This document shows, one piece after another, positions 7,842-16,378 of a stretch of DNA of 55,892 nt. The stretch comes from Kocuria sp. (lineage in GTDB: Bacteria; Actinomycetota; Actinomycetes; Actinomycetales; Micrococcaceae), in the NCBI RefSeq assembly GCF_030530945.1, contig NZ_JAUMTZ010000005.1, forward strand, positions 97,684 through 153,575, in the 5' to 3' direction. Below the pieces are notes generated by a model, which was not told where the DNA came from, searched no databases, and saw only the letters and a list, made by a program, of their open reading frames with translations. A program made the translations under genes and the position numbers. How positions within the stretch are numbered: the stretch's first letter is position 1; each line of letters begins with the position of its first letter.

Positions 7842-8975
7842 ATGGTCGAACCGATGCAGCAGCCGCTCGTGGACATCGTGATCCCGGTGCACTCCACCAC
7901 CAGACCGCTCGCGCGCGCCGTGTCCTCGGCGCTGGACGCGAGCGAGGGGGCGGGACCCGGTCAGTGCAGGATCGTTGTGGCCGCCCACCACCTCAGTGGG
8001 GAACAGGTCCTCGCCATGCTCCCCGAGCACCTGCGCCCGGTGGTCTCCGTCCTGGTGGCCGAGGACCGCGGGGTCACCGCGGCCGTTCCCCGCAACGAGG
8101 CACTGCGCGCGAGCACCGCGCGCTACATCAGCTTCCTGGACAGCGACGACACCCTGGACCGCGGTGCGGTGACCCGGTGGCTCGGGATCGCCGAGCGGCG
8201 CGGGAGCGACCTGGTCATCCCGTTCCAGCACCACGAAGGGAGCCGGACGGACATCACGCCTCTCACAAGACCGGGGCGCTGCGCGCGCCTGGACGCGGTG
8301 AAGGACCGGCTGGGGTACCGCAGTTCGGCCTTCGGCCTGGTTCGGCTCGCGACGATCCGACGTCTCGGTGCGGACTTCGACGAGAAAGTTCGCACGGGCG
8401 AGGACCAGTCCTTCGTGATGGCCCTCTACACGGGGTGCTCACGCATTGACTGCGCGGCGGGGCTGCCCGGCTACCTGGTCCACGCGGATGCGGACGTGCG
8501 CGTGTCCGGGCAGCCTCTGCCGCTGCGGGACGAGGTGGCGGCCGCGCTGGACCTGGGTCAGCACCCGTGGTTCGCGGGGACCACTCCGGAACTGCGTGCC
8601 TCACACATCATCAAGTACATCCGCGTCAACTTCTTCCCCGCAGTCCACAACCTCGTGGCCGCCGGTGAGTGGAACGAGGGCCAGGCCTCGACCGCCCGGG
8701 CGGTCGCCGATGAGCTGCTGGCATCAGCGCCGCACGTGGCGGACCGGCTGTCGCGGGCGGACGCGCGGGTGCTCTCGCTTCTGGAACCGGCCACGAGCGC
8801 CGCGGACCTGCTGGATGCGCTCTCCGCACGACGCCGGTTCGCCACCCCGGCCGCTCTGCTCACCCCGCGTCTCCGCTGGGTTCTGGACCGGCAGAGCCCC
8901 CTGCGCGTGGCGGCCGCGAGCGCGGCGCAGACCGTGCGCTACAGAGTGGCGGTACGGGGCGGCGCCACCCGCTGA
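7842..8975 (+). CDS. Glycosyltransferase family 2 (GT-A fold)
   Basis: A 377-residue enzyme that transfers a sugar from a nucleotide-sugar donor. The N-terminus VDIVIPVHSTTRPLARAV is the classical GT2 start; the metal-binding D-x-D lies in FLDSDDT (Asp100/Asp102), followed by GEDQSF near 187, the acidic motif before the acceptor site. No membrane segment is visible. The ATG at 7842 lies six bases after a TATCGT -10 box, suggesting a leaderless transcript; a GAAGG lies too close to act as a normal ribosome site. The gene converges with a flippase and a GT4 enzyme, and the three probably build or export one surface glycan. Donor and acceptor are unknown. Confidence 0.88.
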   Translation: MVEPMQQPLVDIVIPVHSTTRPLARAVSSALDASEGAGPGQCRIVVAAHHLSGEQVLAMLPEHLRPVVSVLVAEDRGVTAAVPRNEALRASTARYISFLDSDDTLDRGAVTRWLGIAERRGSDLVIPFQHHEGSRTDITPLTRPGRCARLDAVKDRLGYRSSAFGLVRLATIRRLGADFDEKVRTGEDQSFVMALYTGCSRIDCAAGLPGYLVHADADVRVSGQPLPLRDEVAAALDLGQHPWFAGTTPELRASHIIKYIRVNFFPAVHNLVAAGEWNEGQASTARAVADELLASAPHVADRLSRADARVLSLLEPATSAADLLDALSARRRFATPAALLTPRLRWVLDRQSPLRVAAASAAQTVRYRVAVRGGATR

Positions 8976-9053
8976 GCCCGTTTCAGTGCCAGGGCCTGCG
9001 ATGGGGGATCACCCTGCCCCTCCCCGGCGCAGCGTCCACGGCTCCTGCCGGGG

Positions 9054-10556
9054 TCAGGAGCGTCCCAGTCTCCCGCGCAGTCCGGCCAGGTGGCGAGAGA
9101 GGTCCCGCCACGAGAGGAGGCACCACGAGGCCAGGAACACCACGGTTGCCGCAATCGTGGTGATGATCCCAGGATGCGTGGTGCTCCACCACAGGCCTGC
9201 CAGGATGAGGGCGTAGCCCGCCGCGACCCGCAGCATGAGTCCGGCCCAGGACATCCGGTCGTGGATCCACACGATCACCAGGGGGCCCAGCGAGCTGACC
9301 AGGCAGCCCACGAGGTACCCGATGGCCGCCGCCATGATTCCCAGGCGGGGGCCCCACCACACGATGGTGCAGACGCCCAGGAGCAGACCCACCGCGTTGC
9401 AGGCCGCGAGCGCTCGCACCCCCCAGCTCTCCCCGCCGTTGAGCCGCGAGTTGGAGGCGTTGAAGCTGGTGGCGGAGACCGCCAGGAACAGCACCACCAG
9501 CAGGGGCACCGCCTCGGTGAACTCCTCGGCCCGGGCGTTGTAGAGCAGGTGGATGAGGGGCTGGGCCCACAGGATTCCCACGCCGAAGACGGGCAGGAAC
9601 ACGAGGACCATGATGCGCAGGATCCCGTCGAGCTGCCGCTTCATCCCCTCGTGGTCCCCGGCGGTGAACATGCGCGCCACGGCGGGAGCGAGGGCCACGA
9701 GCATCGAGGAGGACAGCATGCTGGCGGGCGTGGCAATGCTCACCGCGGCGGAGTACTGCCCCACGGCCGCGCCCGTGTCGTAGTGCTTTCCGAGCATCAC
9801 GGACAGCTGCAGCAGGCCCGAGGCGGTGAGGATGTTGACGGCGGCCCACGCCGTGAACGTGTTGATCTCGTGTTTGAGCGCGGGCGGCAGTGCTCCTCCG
9901 GAGACGCGGGGCCAGCCCGGGACGGCGTACAGCAGGTAGCCCAGACTCAGGGGAAGCAGCATCAGGGGGGTGGCGCCGCACAGCAGCACCGCGAGCAGGA
10001 GGGTGAGGGTCACACCGGAGCTGATGCAGTCCCACACGGCGGTGGTCACGAACTGGTTGTTGCCGGTGCGGACCCCACGCACGAAGTTGTACGCGGACAA
10101 GGCGATCACCAGCAGCCCCGCGGACAGTGCGTAGCTCAGTGGCAGGTGCAGAAAGCCGATGGCCGCCGCGACTCCCACCACGCAGAGCACGATGGTGGCC
10201 AGAGTGGCGGTGCGGGCCGTGTAGACCGCCACGGACAGCTGCTCCTCCCTGTGACCCTGACCGCGGGCCATGGCGATGAACTTGGAGGCGGCGTTGCCAG
10301 CGGCCTGAGGCCACAGCAGCACCAGGAAGAGGGCCAGCGAGATGGCCAGGTTGACCTGCCCCAGGATCTCCCGCCCCAGGATGTTGCCGATCAGAAGGCT
10401 GTAGCCGAAGCGGGAGAGTCCCTGCACGAACACCGCGACCACGGTGAGCGCGAAGGAGGACCCGATGGGGTTGTCCCTGTTCTCGTGGTTGGGCGGGGGG
10501 AACAGGATGCCCCGCCATTTCCGTGCGGATGAACCGGGGGCGGGGGAAGAAGTCAC
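9054..10556 (-). CDS. Polysaccharide flippase of the MOP/MVF superfamily (Wzx-like)
   Basis: A 500-residue membrane protein with about 12-14 hydrophobic helices spread over its length, resembling lipid-linked oligosaccharide flippases. It begins with a short polar tail, then FALTVVAVFVQGLSRFGYS. It would move a lipid-linked glycan across the cytoplasmic membrane. The GTG at 10556 is supported by TACACT (10569-10564) seven bases upstream, giving it its own leaderless promoter inside the 28-base gap after the GT4 gene. It converges with the GT2 gene, with a 78-base gap. Substrate is not known; the context of two glycosyltransferases supports an extracellular polysaccharide or teichuronic-type glycan. 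Confidence 0.85.
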   Translation of the reverse strand: MTSSPAPGSSARKWRGILFPPPNHENRDNPIGSSFALTVVAVFVQGLSRFGYSLLIGNILGREILGQVNLAISLALFLVLLWPQAAGNAASKFIAMARGQGHREEQLSVAVYTARTATLATIVLCVVGVAAAIGFLHLPLSYALSAGLLVIALSAYNFVRGVRTGNNQFVTTAVWDCISSGVTLTLLLAVLLCGATPLMLLPLSLGYLLYAVPGWPRVSGGALPPALKHEINTFTAWAAVNILTASGLLQLSVMLGKHYDTGAAVGQYSAAVSIATPASMLSSSMLVALAPAVARMFTAGDHEGMKRQLDGILRIMVLVFLPVFGVGILWAQPLIHLLYNARAEEFTEAVPLLVVLFLAVSATSFNASNSRLNGGESWGVRALAACNAVGLLLGVCTIVWWGPRLGIMAAAIGYLVGCLVSSLGPLVIVWIHDRMSWAGLMLRVAAGYALILAGLWWSTTHPGIITTIAATVVFLASWCLLSWRDLSRHLAGLRGRLGRS

Positions 10557-10584
10557 CCTGTGGAGTGTATCGACCGTGCGCCTC

Positions 10585-11688
10585 TCACCGGACCCGCTCG
10601 GCCACGGCGCGGTAGAGCCGGGTGAACTGCGCGCCGATCACGGCTCGGGAGAAGCGGGACCGCACGGTGGTGGCAATGGCGGCAGGATCGGCGTCCTGGA
10701 AACGCGCCCACGCTGTCTCCACGGCGTCCGCGAGGGCAGGGACCTCCCAGCTGTCGGTCAGCACCGAGTTGGCGTCGGTGCAGTAGTCGTCGAACCCGCC
10801 GCTGAGGGGGACGGCGGCGGGTCGGCCCGCTGCTATCGCCTCAGCCACGGCGGTGAAGAAGTTCTCCTGGGCGCTGGGAAGGAAGAAGACGTGCGCGGCC
10901 GCGAGCCTGTCGGCGACCTGAGCAGGCGGGATGGGCCCGGTGAGATCGACCCGGTCGGCGATGCCGAGCGTGCGAGCCGTGGTGCGCAGGGTGTCCATGA
11001 GGGGCCCGTTGCCGATCAGGGTGTAGTGGACGTCCACGCCGCGGCGAACGAGTTCCGCGACGGTCTCCAGTGCCAGCACCGGTCGCTTGCGCTCGATGAG
11101 AGCGCCCACGCCCACGAGCCGCACGGGAGGTGCGGGGGGGAAGGGCGCTGCGGGGCGGGGGTTCTCCACGACGCAGGGGATCACGTGCGTGGCACCGGGG
11201 CGGGAGAAACGGGCCATCTCACGGCACAGCTCGTCGGTCACGCCGGTGACGGCATGAGGCAGCCGCAGTGCGTGACGCATCCATGCGAGTCGCTCCCACA
11301 GGGGACCCACGCTCGCCGGGTTGACAACCCCGTTCCAGTGCTCGGTGTGCACCCACGGCCGACGTCGGAGCAGCCACGGGGCCGCCGCGAACAGCACGGC
11401 TGAGAAGGCCATGGTGTGCAGCACCTGGGCTCGTCGCAGGCCTGCGCCGATGACCCGCGCCACCCGCGCATAGCTGCGCGGGTCGGTGACGTTCAGACGC
11501 AAGCGGGTCACGGGAACCCCCTCGTACACCTCCTGCACGGTGGGGCCGCCCACGCGCCCGATGATCACGTGGACCACCGCTACCTCGTGACCTGCTTCCT
11601 GCAGGGACCAGCAGTGCTCCAGGACGAACGGGGTCCGACTGGGGGTCTGCGAGTCGGGGAACCATGCGGTGACTACGAGGGATCGCAC
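10585..11688 (-). CDS. Glycosyltransferase family 4 (GT-B fold)
   Basis: A 367-residue retaining glycosyltransferase. The first Rossmann half starts VRSLVVTAWFPDSQTPSRT with the GT4 N-terminal pattern; the donor-binding half contains VGVGALIERKRP near 213, the YTLIGNGPL segment near 240, and the E-x7-E type motif in SAQENFFTAVAEAIAAG near 300. There is no signal peptide or membrane helix, so it works at the inner face of the membrane. The GTG at 11688 is chosen because GAAGG lies nine bases upstream and the protein's conserved part begins immediately; an ATG 14 codons earlier lacks a ribosome site. It precedes the flippase by 28 bases. Confidence 0.85.
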   Translation of the reverse strand: MRSLVVTAWFPDSQTPSRTPFVLEHCWSLQEAGHEVAVVHVIIGRVGGPTVQEVYEGVPVTRLRLNVTDPRSYARVARVIGAGLRRAQVLHTMAFSAVLFAAAPWLLRRRPWVHTEHWNGVVNPASVGPLWERLAWMRHALRLPHAVTGVTDELCREMARFSRPGATHVIPCVVENPRPAAPFPPAPPVRLVGVGALIERKRPVLALETVAELVRRGVDVHYTLIGNGPLMDTLRTTARTLGIADRVDLTGPIPPAQVADRLAAAHVFFLPSAQENFFTAVAEAIAAGRPAAVPLSGGFDDYCTDANSVLTDSWEVPALADAVETAWARFQDADPAAIATTVRSRFSRAVIGAQFTRLYRAVAERVR

Positions 11689-11931
11689 GGGATGACGGCC
11701 TTCCGTGTGGGAGCAGGGGATGAGGTCCATGAGTACCACGTCCGGGTGTCCTGGCGCTGGATCCTGGGCGCGACGCGGTTCCCCGCCGCCCGCAGCATGT
11801 CACATCCGCCCGGGTCCTGGAGTCCGTGCCCCGGCCCATCACTTTGACCGCCGCCACACCCGGCGGATAGGCTTGTCAGCGTTGTTCTGCTCCTACCCTG
11901 CCCTTGCGGGTCTCGTAGTTGCATGACACAC

Positions 11932-12024
11932 GGAGACGTGCCAGAGCGGCCGAATGGACTTCACTGCTAATGAAGGGCTCGGTTTAACCCCGGGCCGGGG
12001 GTTCAAATCCCCCCGTCTCCGCCA
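11932..12024 (+). tRNA. tRNA-Ser (anticodon GCU)
   Basis: A 93-base class II tRNA including encoded CCA. The acceptor arms GGAGACG and CGTCTCC pair fully, the anticodon stem CTTCA/TGAAG encloses loop CTGCTAA with GCT at 11966-11968, and a long variable arm precedes the T-loop TTCAAAT. Confidence 0.97.
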
Positions 12025-12026
12025 GA

Positions 12027-12082
12027 GCAGAAGACGAACGACGCCGCCCGGGTGACCCGGGCGGCGTCGTTCGTCTTTCTGC
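12027..12082 (+). terminator. Very long perfect hairpin after tRNA-Ser(GCU)
   Basis: Arms 12031-12053 and 12055-12077 are perfect 23-base inverted repeats with one central base, and after one bulged T the stem extends by four more pairs (12027-12030 with 12079-12082). It begins two bases after the encoded CCA and is the evident intrinsic terminator, with TCTTTCT downstream. Confidence 0.8.
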
Positions 12083-12225
12083 CGCGTGCGTCACAATCCG
12101 GTGGCTTGCGCTCCGGGCCGTTTCGCAGTGATTTGCATAGATACACTCCGGAGCGGCACGAGGCCCACCCGCCGCCGATCCCGGTGCGCGGCCCCCGGGG
12201 CCCGGCCGGAACGGGAGAGATCCGC

Positions 12226-14190
12226 ATGCGCACCACACGGACATGGATCACGGCGGGGCTGTCGCTCGCGCTCATCACCGCAGCGGGACCGGCGGTGGCC
12301 GCGCCGCCGGGTGCGGCGTCGTCGGAGCAGTCCGCGCAGGCGCGGCCGGAGACCGAGGGCGGCGTGGCGTCCCTGGGCCGCGGCAGCACGGGACAGGGAA
12401 AGGTGCTGCCGGAGACGGACCGGATCGTCGTGAAGTTCAAGCAGAACGTGCCTGCAACGCAGAAGGAGGCGGTCCTGGAGGAGGCGGATGACTCCACGGA
12501 CCTCCAGGACCCGGACATCGTGCGGACCACCGGCACCGGCGAGGACGTGGTGGAGTCTGCGGAGATGCTGAGTCCCGCCGAGCAGAAGGATGCCGTGGCG
12601 GCCATCGAGGCGGACCCGGCCGTGGAGTCCGCGGAACCGGACCAGATCGTGGTCAACGCACTGGCGGCCACCCCGGCCAAGGCCCCCAACGACACCAACT
12701 GGAACTACCAGTGGGGCCCGCGCAACATCGGGGTGCCGAGCGCGTGGAGCCAGGCCACGGGCCAGGGGATCGTGATCGGCATCGCTGACACGGGCCAGAC
12801 CAACCATCCGGACCTCAACGCCAAGACCGTCCCGGGCTACGACTTCCTTTCGGACACCTACCACTCCCGGGACGGCAACGGGCGTGACTCCAACCCGCAG
12901 GACCAGGGGGACTGGAGCCCCGGCAGACCGTCCTGGTGGCACGGGTCCCACGTGGCGGGGATCGCCGCGGCGCAGACCAACAACCGAGCGGGCATCGCGG
13001 GGATGGCACCGGATGCCAAGATCCAGCACGCCCGCGTTCTCGGCGCGGATGGACGTGGCTACATCTCGGACATCGCGGACGGGGTCATGTGGTCCGCGGG
13101 GATCTCGATCCCGGGCGTGCCCGTGAACAAGAACCCCGCCAAGGTGGTCAACCTCTCCGAGGCGTGGGACGCGGGTTCCTGCCCCGCGGTGATGCAGAAG
13201 GCCGTCGACCGCATGCACGCGATCAACGTGCCCCTGGTGGTTGCGGCGGGCAACTCCGCCATGAGCGCGAACCTGGCCTCGCCCGCGAACTGCCCGGGCG
13301 CCATCGTGGTGGGTGCCACCACCTCCCAGAACCAGCTCACGGGGTACACCAACTGGGGCCCCATGGTGGACGTGGTGGCACCCGGCGGGGACAACTCCGC
13401 GCCCATCTGGTCCACGGTGAACACGGGGACCTACTCGATCGGCAGGCCCTCCTACGGCGACCTCAGCGGGACGTCCATGGCGGCTCCCCACGTGGCCGGG
13501 ACCATCGCGCTCATGAAGGAGCGGAACCCGGATCTGGGGGTGGAGGCCATCCGCACCACCCTGCGCAGCACGGGAACCGCCCTGAGCGGGTACCGCAAGG
13601 TGAACGCCGCCGCGGCCGCGCGAGCGGTTCCGCGGGCCAAGCCCACGGTACGCGGAGCGATCGCCACCTACTACAACGCCCACGGTGGTGCGGCGAGCAT
13701 CGGGGCGCCCACCACCGGCGAGCAGAGCACCGGCGTGGGTGGCGTGGTGCAGACCTTCGTGAAGAGCGGCAGAACCACCAGGATCTACTGGTCCAGCGCC
13801 ACGGGGGCGCACCGCGTGGAGACGTGGAAGGGCATCGGTGCGCGGTACGTGCAGCTCGGTGGCCCCGCCGCGTTCGGTCTGCCGAGCAGGGACGAGCAGC
13901 CCACGGCCACGGGTGGCGCGTACCAGAACTTCGTGCAGCTGGGCACGAACCGGACCACCAAGATCATCTGGAGCTCGGCCACCGGTGCGCAGCCCGTGGT
14001 GGAGACCTCCGCGATCGGCAAGCGGTGGGCGAAGGACGGCTTCGAGGCGGGCGTGGGATACCCCACGTCCTCCGAGGTGCAGACCGCCGGCGGCGCCTAC
14101 CAGCGCTTCCGCCACCCGGGCACCGGCAAGCTCACCCAGTACGCGTGGACGCGCGCCACGGGCAAGGTGGTGCGCACCGAGGTGCAGTGA
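12226..14190 (+). CDS. Secreted subtilisin-like serine protease (S8) with three LGFP repeats
   Basis: Exported endopeptidase of 654 residues. A Sec signal peptide occupies about 1-26 with cleavage after AVA; an inhibitor-I9-like propeptide follows (DRIVVKFKQNV near 65 to about 145). The catalytic triad is Asp188 in IADTG, His239 in HGSHVAG and Ser417 in GTSMAAP, with oxyanion Asn343 in AAGN. Residues about 487-650 hold three LGFP-type repeats of some 54 residues (IGAPTTGEQ, FGLPSRDEQ, VGYPTSSEV), a module that in actinobacteria is found on cell-wall proteins and is thought to anchor them to the envelope. The ATG at 12226 has GGGAGAGA upstream. The gene stands alone between tRNA-Ser and a separately transcribed oxidoreductase. 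Target protein unknown. Confidence 0.93.
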   Translation: MRTTRTWITAGLSLALITAAGPAVAAPPGAASSEQSAQARPETEGGVASLGRGSTGQGKVLPETDRIVVKFKQNVPATQKEAVLEEADDSTDLQDPDIVRTTGTGEDVVESAEMLSPAEQKDAVAAIEADPAVESAEPDQIVVNALAATPAKAPNDTNWNYQWGPRNIGVPSAWSQATGQGIVIGIADTGQTNHPDLNAKTVPGYDFLSDTYHSRDGNGRDSNPQDQGDWSPGRPSWWHGSHVAGIAAAQTNNRAGIAGMAPDAKIQHARVLGADGRGYISDIADGVMWSAGISIPGVPVNKNPAKVVNLSEAWDAGSCPAVMQKAVDRMHAINVPLVVAAGNSAMSANLASPANCPGAIVVGATTSQNQLTGYTNWGPMVDVVAPGGDNSAPIWSTVNTGTYSIGRPSYGDLSGTSMAAPHVAGTIALMKERNPDLGVEAIRTTLRSTGTALSGYRKVNAAAAARAVPRAKPTVRGAIATYYNAHGGAASIGAPTTGEQSTGVGGVVQTFVKSGRTTRIYWSSATGAHRVETWKGIGARYVQLGGPAAFGLPSRDEQPTATGGAYQNFVQLGTNRTTKIIWSSATGAQPVVETSAIGKRWAKDGFEAGVGYPTSSEVQTAGGAYQRFRHPGTGKLTQYAWTRATGKVVRTEVQ

Positions 14191-14326
14191 GCACGACGAC
14201 GCCGCGGGGCCCGTTTCCCCGCCCGCCGCGACCTCGGCCGGGGCCTGATGCACGGGCTGGCGCCGCGGGCCCGGGCCACCGGCGCCGCGCCGGTTTCCGC
14301 AGCGGCCCCTGGATATCCTGGGGGAC

Positions 14327-16378
14327 ATGGGAATTCAGCAGCGCGTGGTGGTGGTGGGGGCCGGTCCCCGGGGTCTGTCGGCGGTCGAGCGGCTCGTGGC
14401 CCGCTCCGCGCACACGGGGGCGCCGGTGCACATCGACCTGGTGGACCCCTTCCCCCCGGGCCCGGGACACGTGTGGCGAACGGACCAGTCCGAGCTGTTC
14501 CTCATGAACACGCCCTCCCTGTTCCCCACGGTGATTGCGGGTGAGGGCGTGCTGGACGTTCCCTCCCTGGAGCCCCTGCGGGGGATGAGCTTCGACGCCT
14601 GGCGCCGCGGCGTCGTCGCCGGTGAGGTGGTGCTCGCGGACCCGCTGAGCGACGCACAGCGGCGGGCACTCTCGGAGCTGAGTCCGCAGGGCTACCCGCC
14701 CCGGGCGCTCTACGGCCGGTACCTGGCATGGGTCTTCGACGTGCTGCGGCAAAACCTCCCGGACACGGTGTCGCTCACCGTCCACCGTGCCGAGGCCGTG
14801 GACGCCTGGACCGGGGCCTCCGGCAGGCACCGCTACGCCGTGGAGCTCTCGGGCGGCCTCACGCTGCCCGCGGACGCCGTGGTGCTCGCCCTGGGCCACC
14901 TGGACGCCCACCTGCGCCCCTCGCAGAAGGACCTCGTGGACGGCGCCGCCGAGCAGGGCCTCACCTACTGGCCGCCCGTGGTGCCCGCGGACGCACCCTG
15001 GCCCGAGGTGCCCGCCGGGGAGAACGTGCTGGTGCGCGGGATGGGACTGAACTTCTGCGACGCCCTCGCCCAGCTCACGGAGGGCCGCGGCGGTGCGTTC
15101 GAGCAGGACCCCCACCACCCCGAACGGCTGGTGTACCACCCCTCGGGGCGCGAGCCCCACATTGTGGCGGGCTCCCGCCGCGGAACCCCCTACCGCGCCA
15201 AGGCAGTGCTGCGGGGGTACTACGCCGAGAGCCTGGACACCCGCTTCTTCACCGTGGAGGCGGTGCGGGTGCTCGCGGACGGACTGGACCGTGAGCTGTC
15301 CTTCGAGCGGGACCTGCTGCCGCTCATCCGCAGGGACGCCCTGTGGAACTACTACCGGGTGCTCGCCCGCACGGACCCGCAGGCGCTGACCGTGGACCCG
15401 CAGGTCTTCCTCTCGGACCTGGACAGGATCCTGACCGACCCGGACCCCCGGGCCTGGGACCGCCAAACCGCGGCGCTGATCTCAGAGGCCGTGGTCCCGG
15501 GGCGGGACCTGCAGCCCGCGCGCCTGGCCCGGCCCTTCGAGGACATGAGCTTCGGGAGCCACGACGAGTACGCGGCCGCGGTGGTCCACCACCTGGACAG
15601 GGACGTGCACGGCTCCCTGCTCGGCGAGGACGACCCCGTCAAGATGACCATCGCCTCCCTCAACGCGGCCCGCACGGTGCTGAAGTGGGTGCTCGCGGAG
15701 ATCGGGATCTCCGACTCGTCCTGGGTGCACGAGCTGCGCCGGGACTTCGAGCCGTTCGTGGAGGGCCTCGCCTCCGGCCCGCCCGTGCTGCGCATCCAGC
15801 AGCTCGCGGCGCTGACCCGCGCGGGCGTGGTGCGCTTCCTGGGTCCCGAGCCCCGCTTCGCCGTGGACCGCTCGCAGGGCACGTTCGTGGCGGCCTCCCC
15901 GTGGGTCGAGGCCGCTCCGGTCCGGGCACGGTGGCTCATCGAGGCCATGTCCCCGCCGAACGACGTCCACCGCAACGTCTCGCCCCTGCTGAGCCACATG
16001 CACGAGCGGGGCCTGGTGCGTGCCCGCCTCATGGAGACCAGGGACGGTGCGAGCCCCGAGACCAGCCCCGGCCTGGACGTGCGCGCCCAGCGGGGACACG
16101 GGCACGACGGCGACGCCGCGGCGTCGTTCGTCTACCGCGCGGTGGGGGAGCGGGACCAGGCCGAGCCGGGGATCTACGTGCTGGGTCTGCAGCTGTGCTC
16201 GGTGCAGTGGGGTGTGGCCATCGCCGCGGAAGCCGGGGCGCCCGCCCACCTGGGGGCCCGCACCCTGGGGGACGCGGACCAGATCGCACGGGAGGTCCTG
16301 GGGGAGCGGCGCCCGGCGGAGCCCGCGCCGGGCCGCCGGGTCCGCTCGGCCCGTGCGGAGCCCGTCACAGGCCCATGA
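14327..16378 (+). CDS. FAD/NAD(P)-binding protein (NAD_binding_9 type)
   Basis: A 683-residue cytoplasmic flavoprotein-like enzyme. The N-terminus VVVVGAGPRGLSAVERL contains the G-x-G-x-x-G dinucleotide motif, followed by DPFPPGPGHVWRTDQ and a second Rossmann-like stretch VVLALGHLDAHL. This resembles the family of large FAD-NAD(P)-binding proteins common in actinobacteria, whose reaction is mostly uncharacterised. The ATG at 14327 lies seven bases after TATCCT, suggesting leaderless transcription. Its 3' end overlaps the convergent nupC gene by 14 bases. No neighbour indicates a substrate. Confidence 0.85.
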   Translation: MGIQQRVVVVGAGPRGLSAVERLVARSAHTGAPVHIDLVDPFPPGPGHVWRTDQSELFLMNTPSLFPTVIAGEGVLDVPSLEPLRGMSFDAWRRGVVAGEVVLADPLSDAQRRALSELSPQGYPPRALYGRYLAWVFDVLRQNLPDTVSLTVHRAEAVDAWTGASGRHRYAVELSGGLTLPADAVVLALGHLDAHLRPSQKDLVDGAAEQGLTYWPPVVPADAPWPEVPAGENVLVRGMGLNFCDALAQLTEGRGGAFEQDPHHPERLVYHPSGREPHIVAGSRRGTPYRAKAVLRGYYAESLDTRFFTVEAVRVLADGLDRELSFERDLLPLIRRDALWNYYRVLARTDPQALTVDPQVFLSDLDRILTDPDPRAWDRQTAALISEAVVPGRDLQPARLARPFEDMSFGSHDEYAAAVVHHLDRDVHGSLLGEDDPVKMTIASLNAARTVLKWVLAEIGISDSSWVHELRRDFEPFVEGLASGPPVLRIQQLAALTRAGVVRFLGPEPRFAVDRSQGTFVAASPWVEAAPVRARWLIEAMSPPNDVHRNVSPLLSHMHERGLVRARLMETRDGASPETSPGLDVRAQRGHGHDGDAAASFVYRAVGERDQAEPGIYVLGLQLCSVQWGVAIAAEAGAPAHLGARTLGDADQIAREVLGERRPAEPAPGRRVRSARAEPVTGP

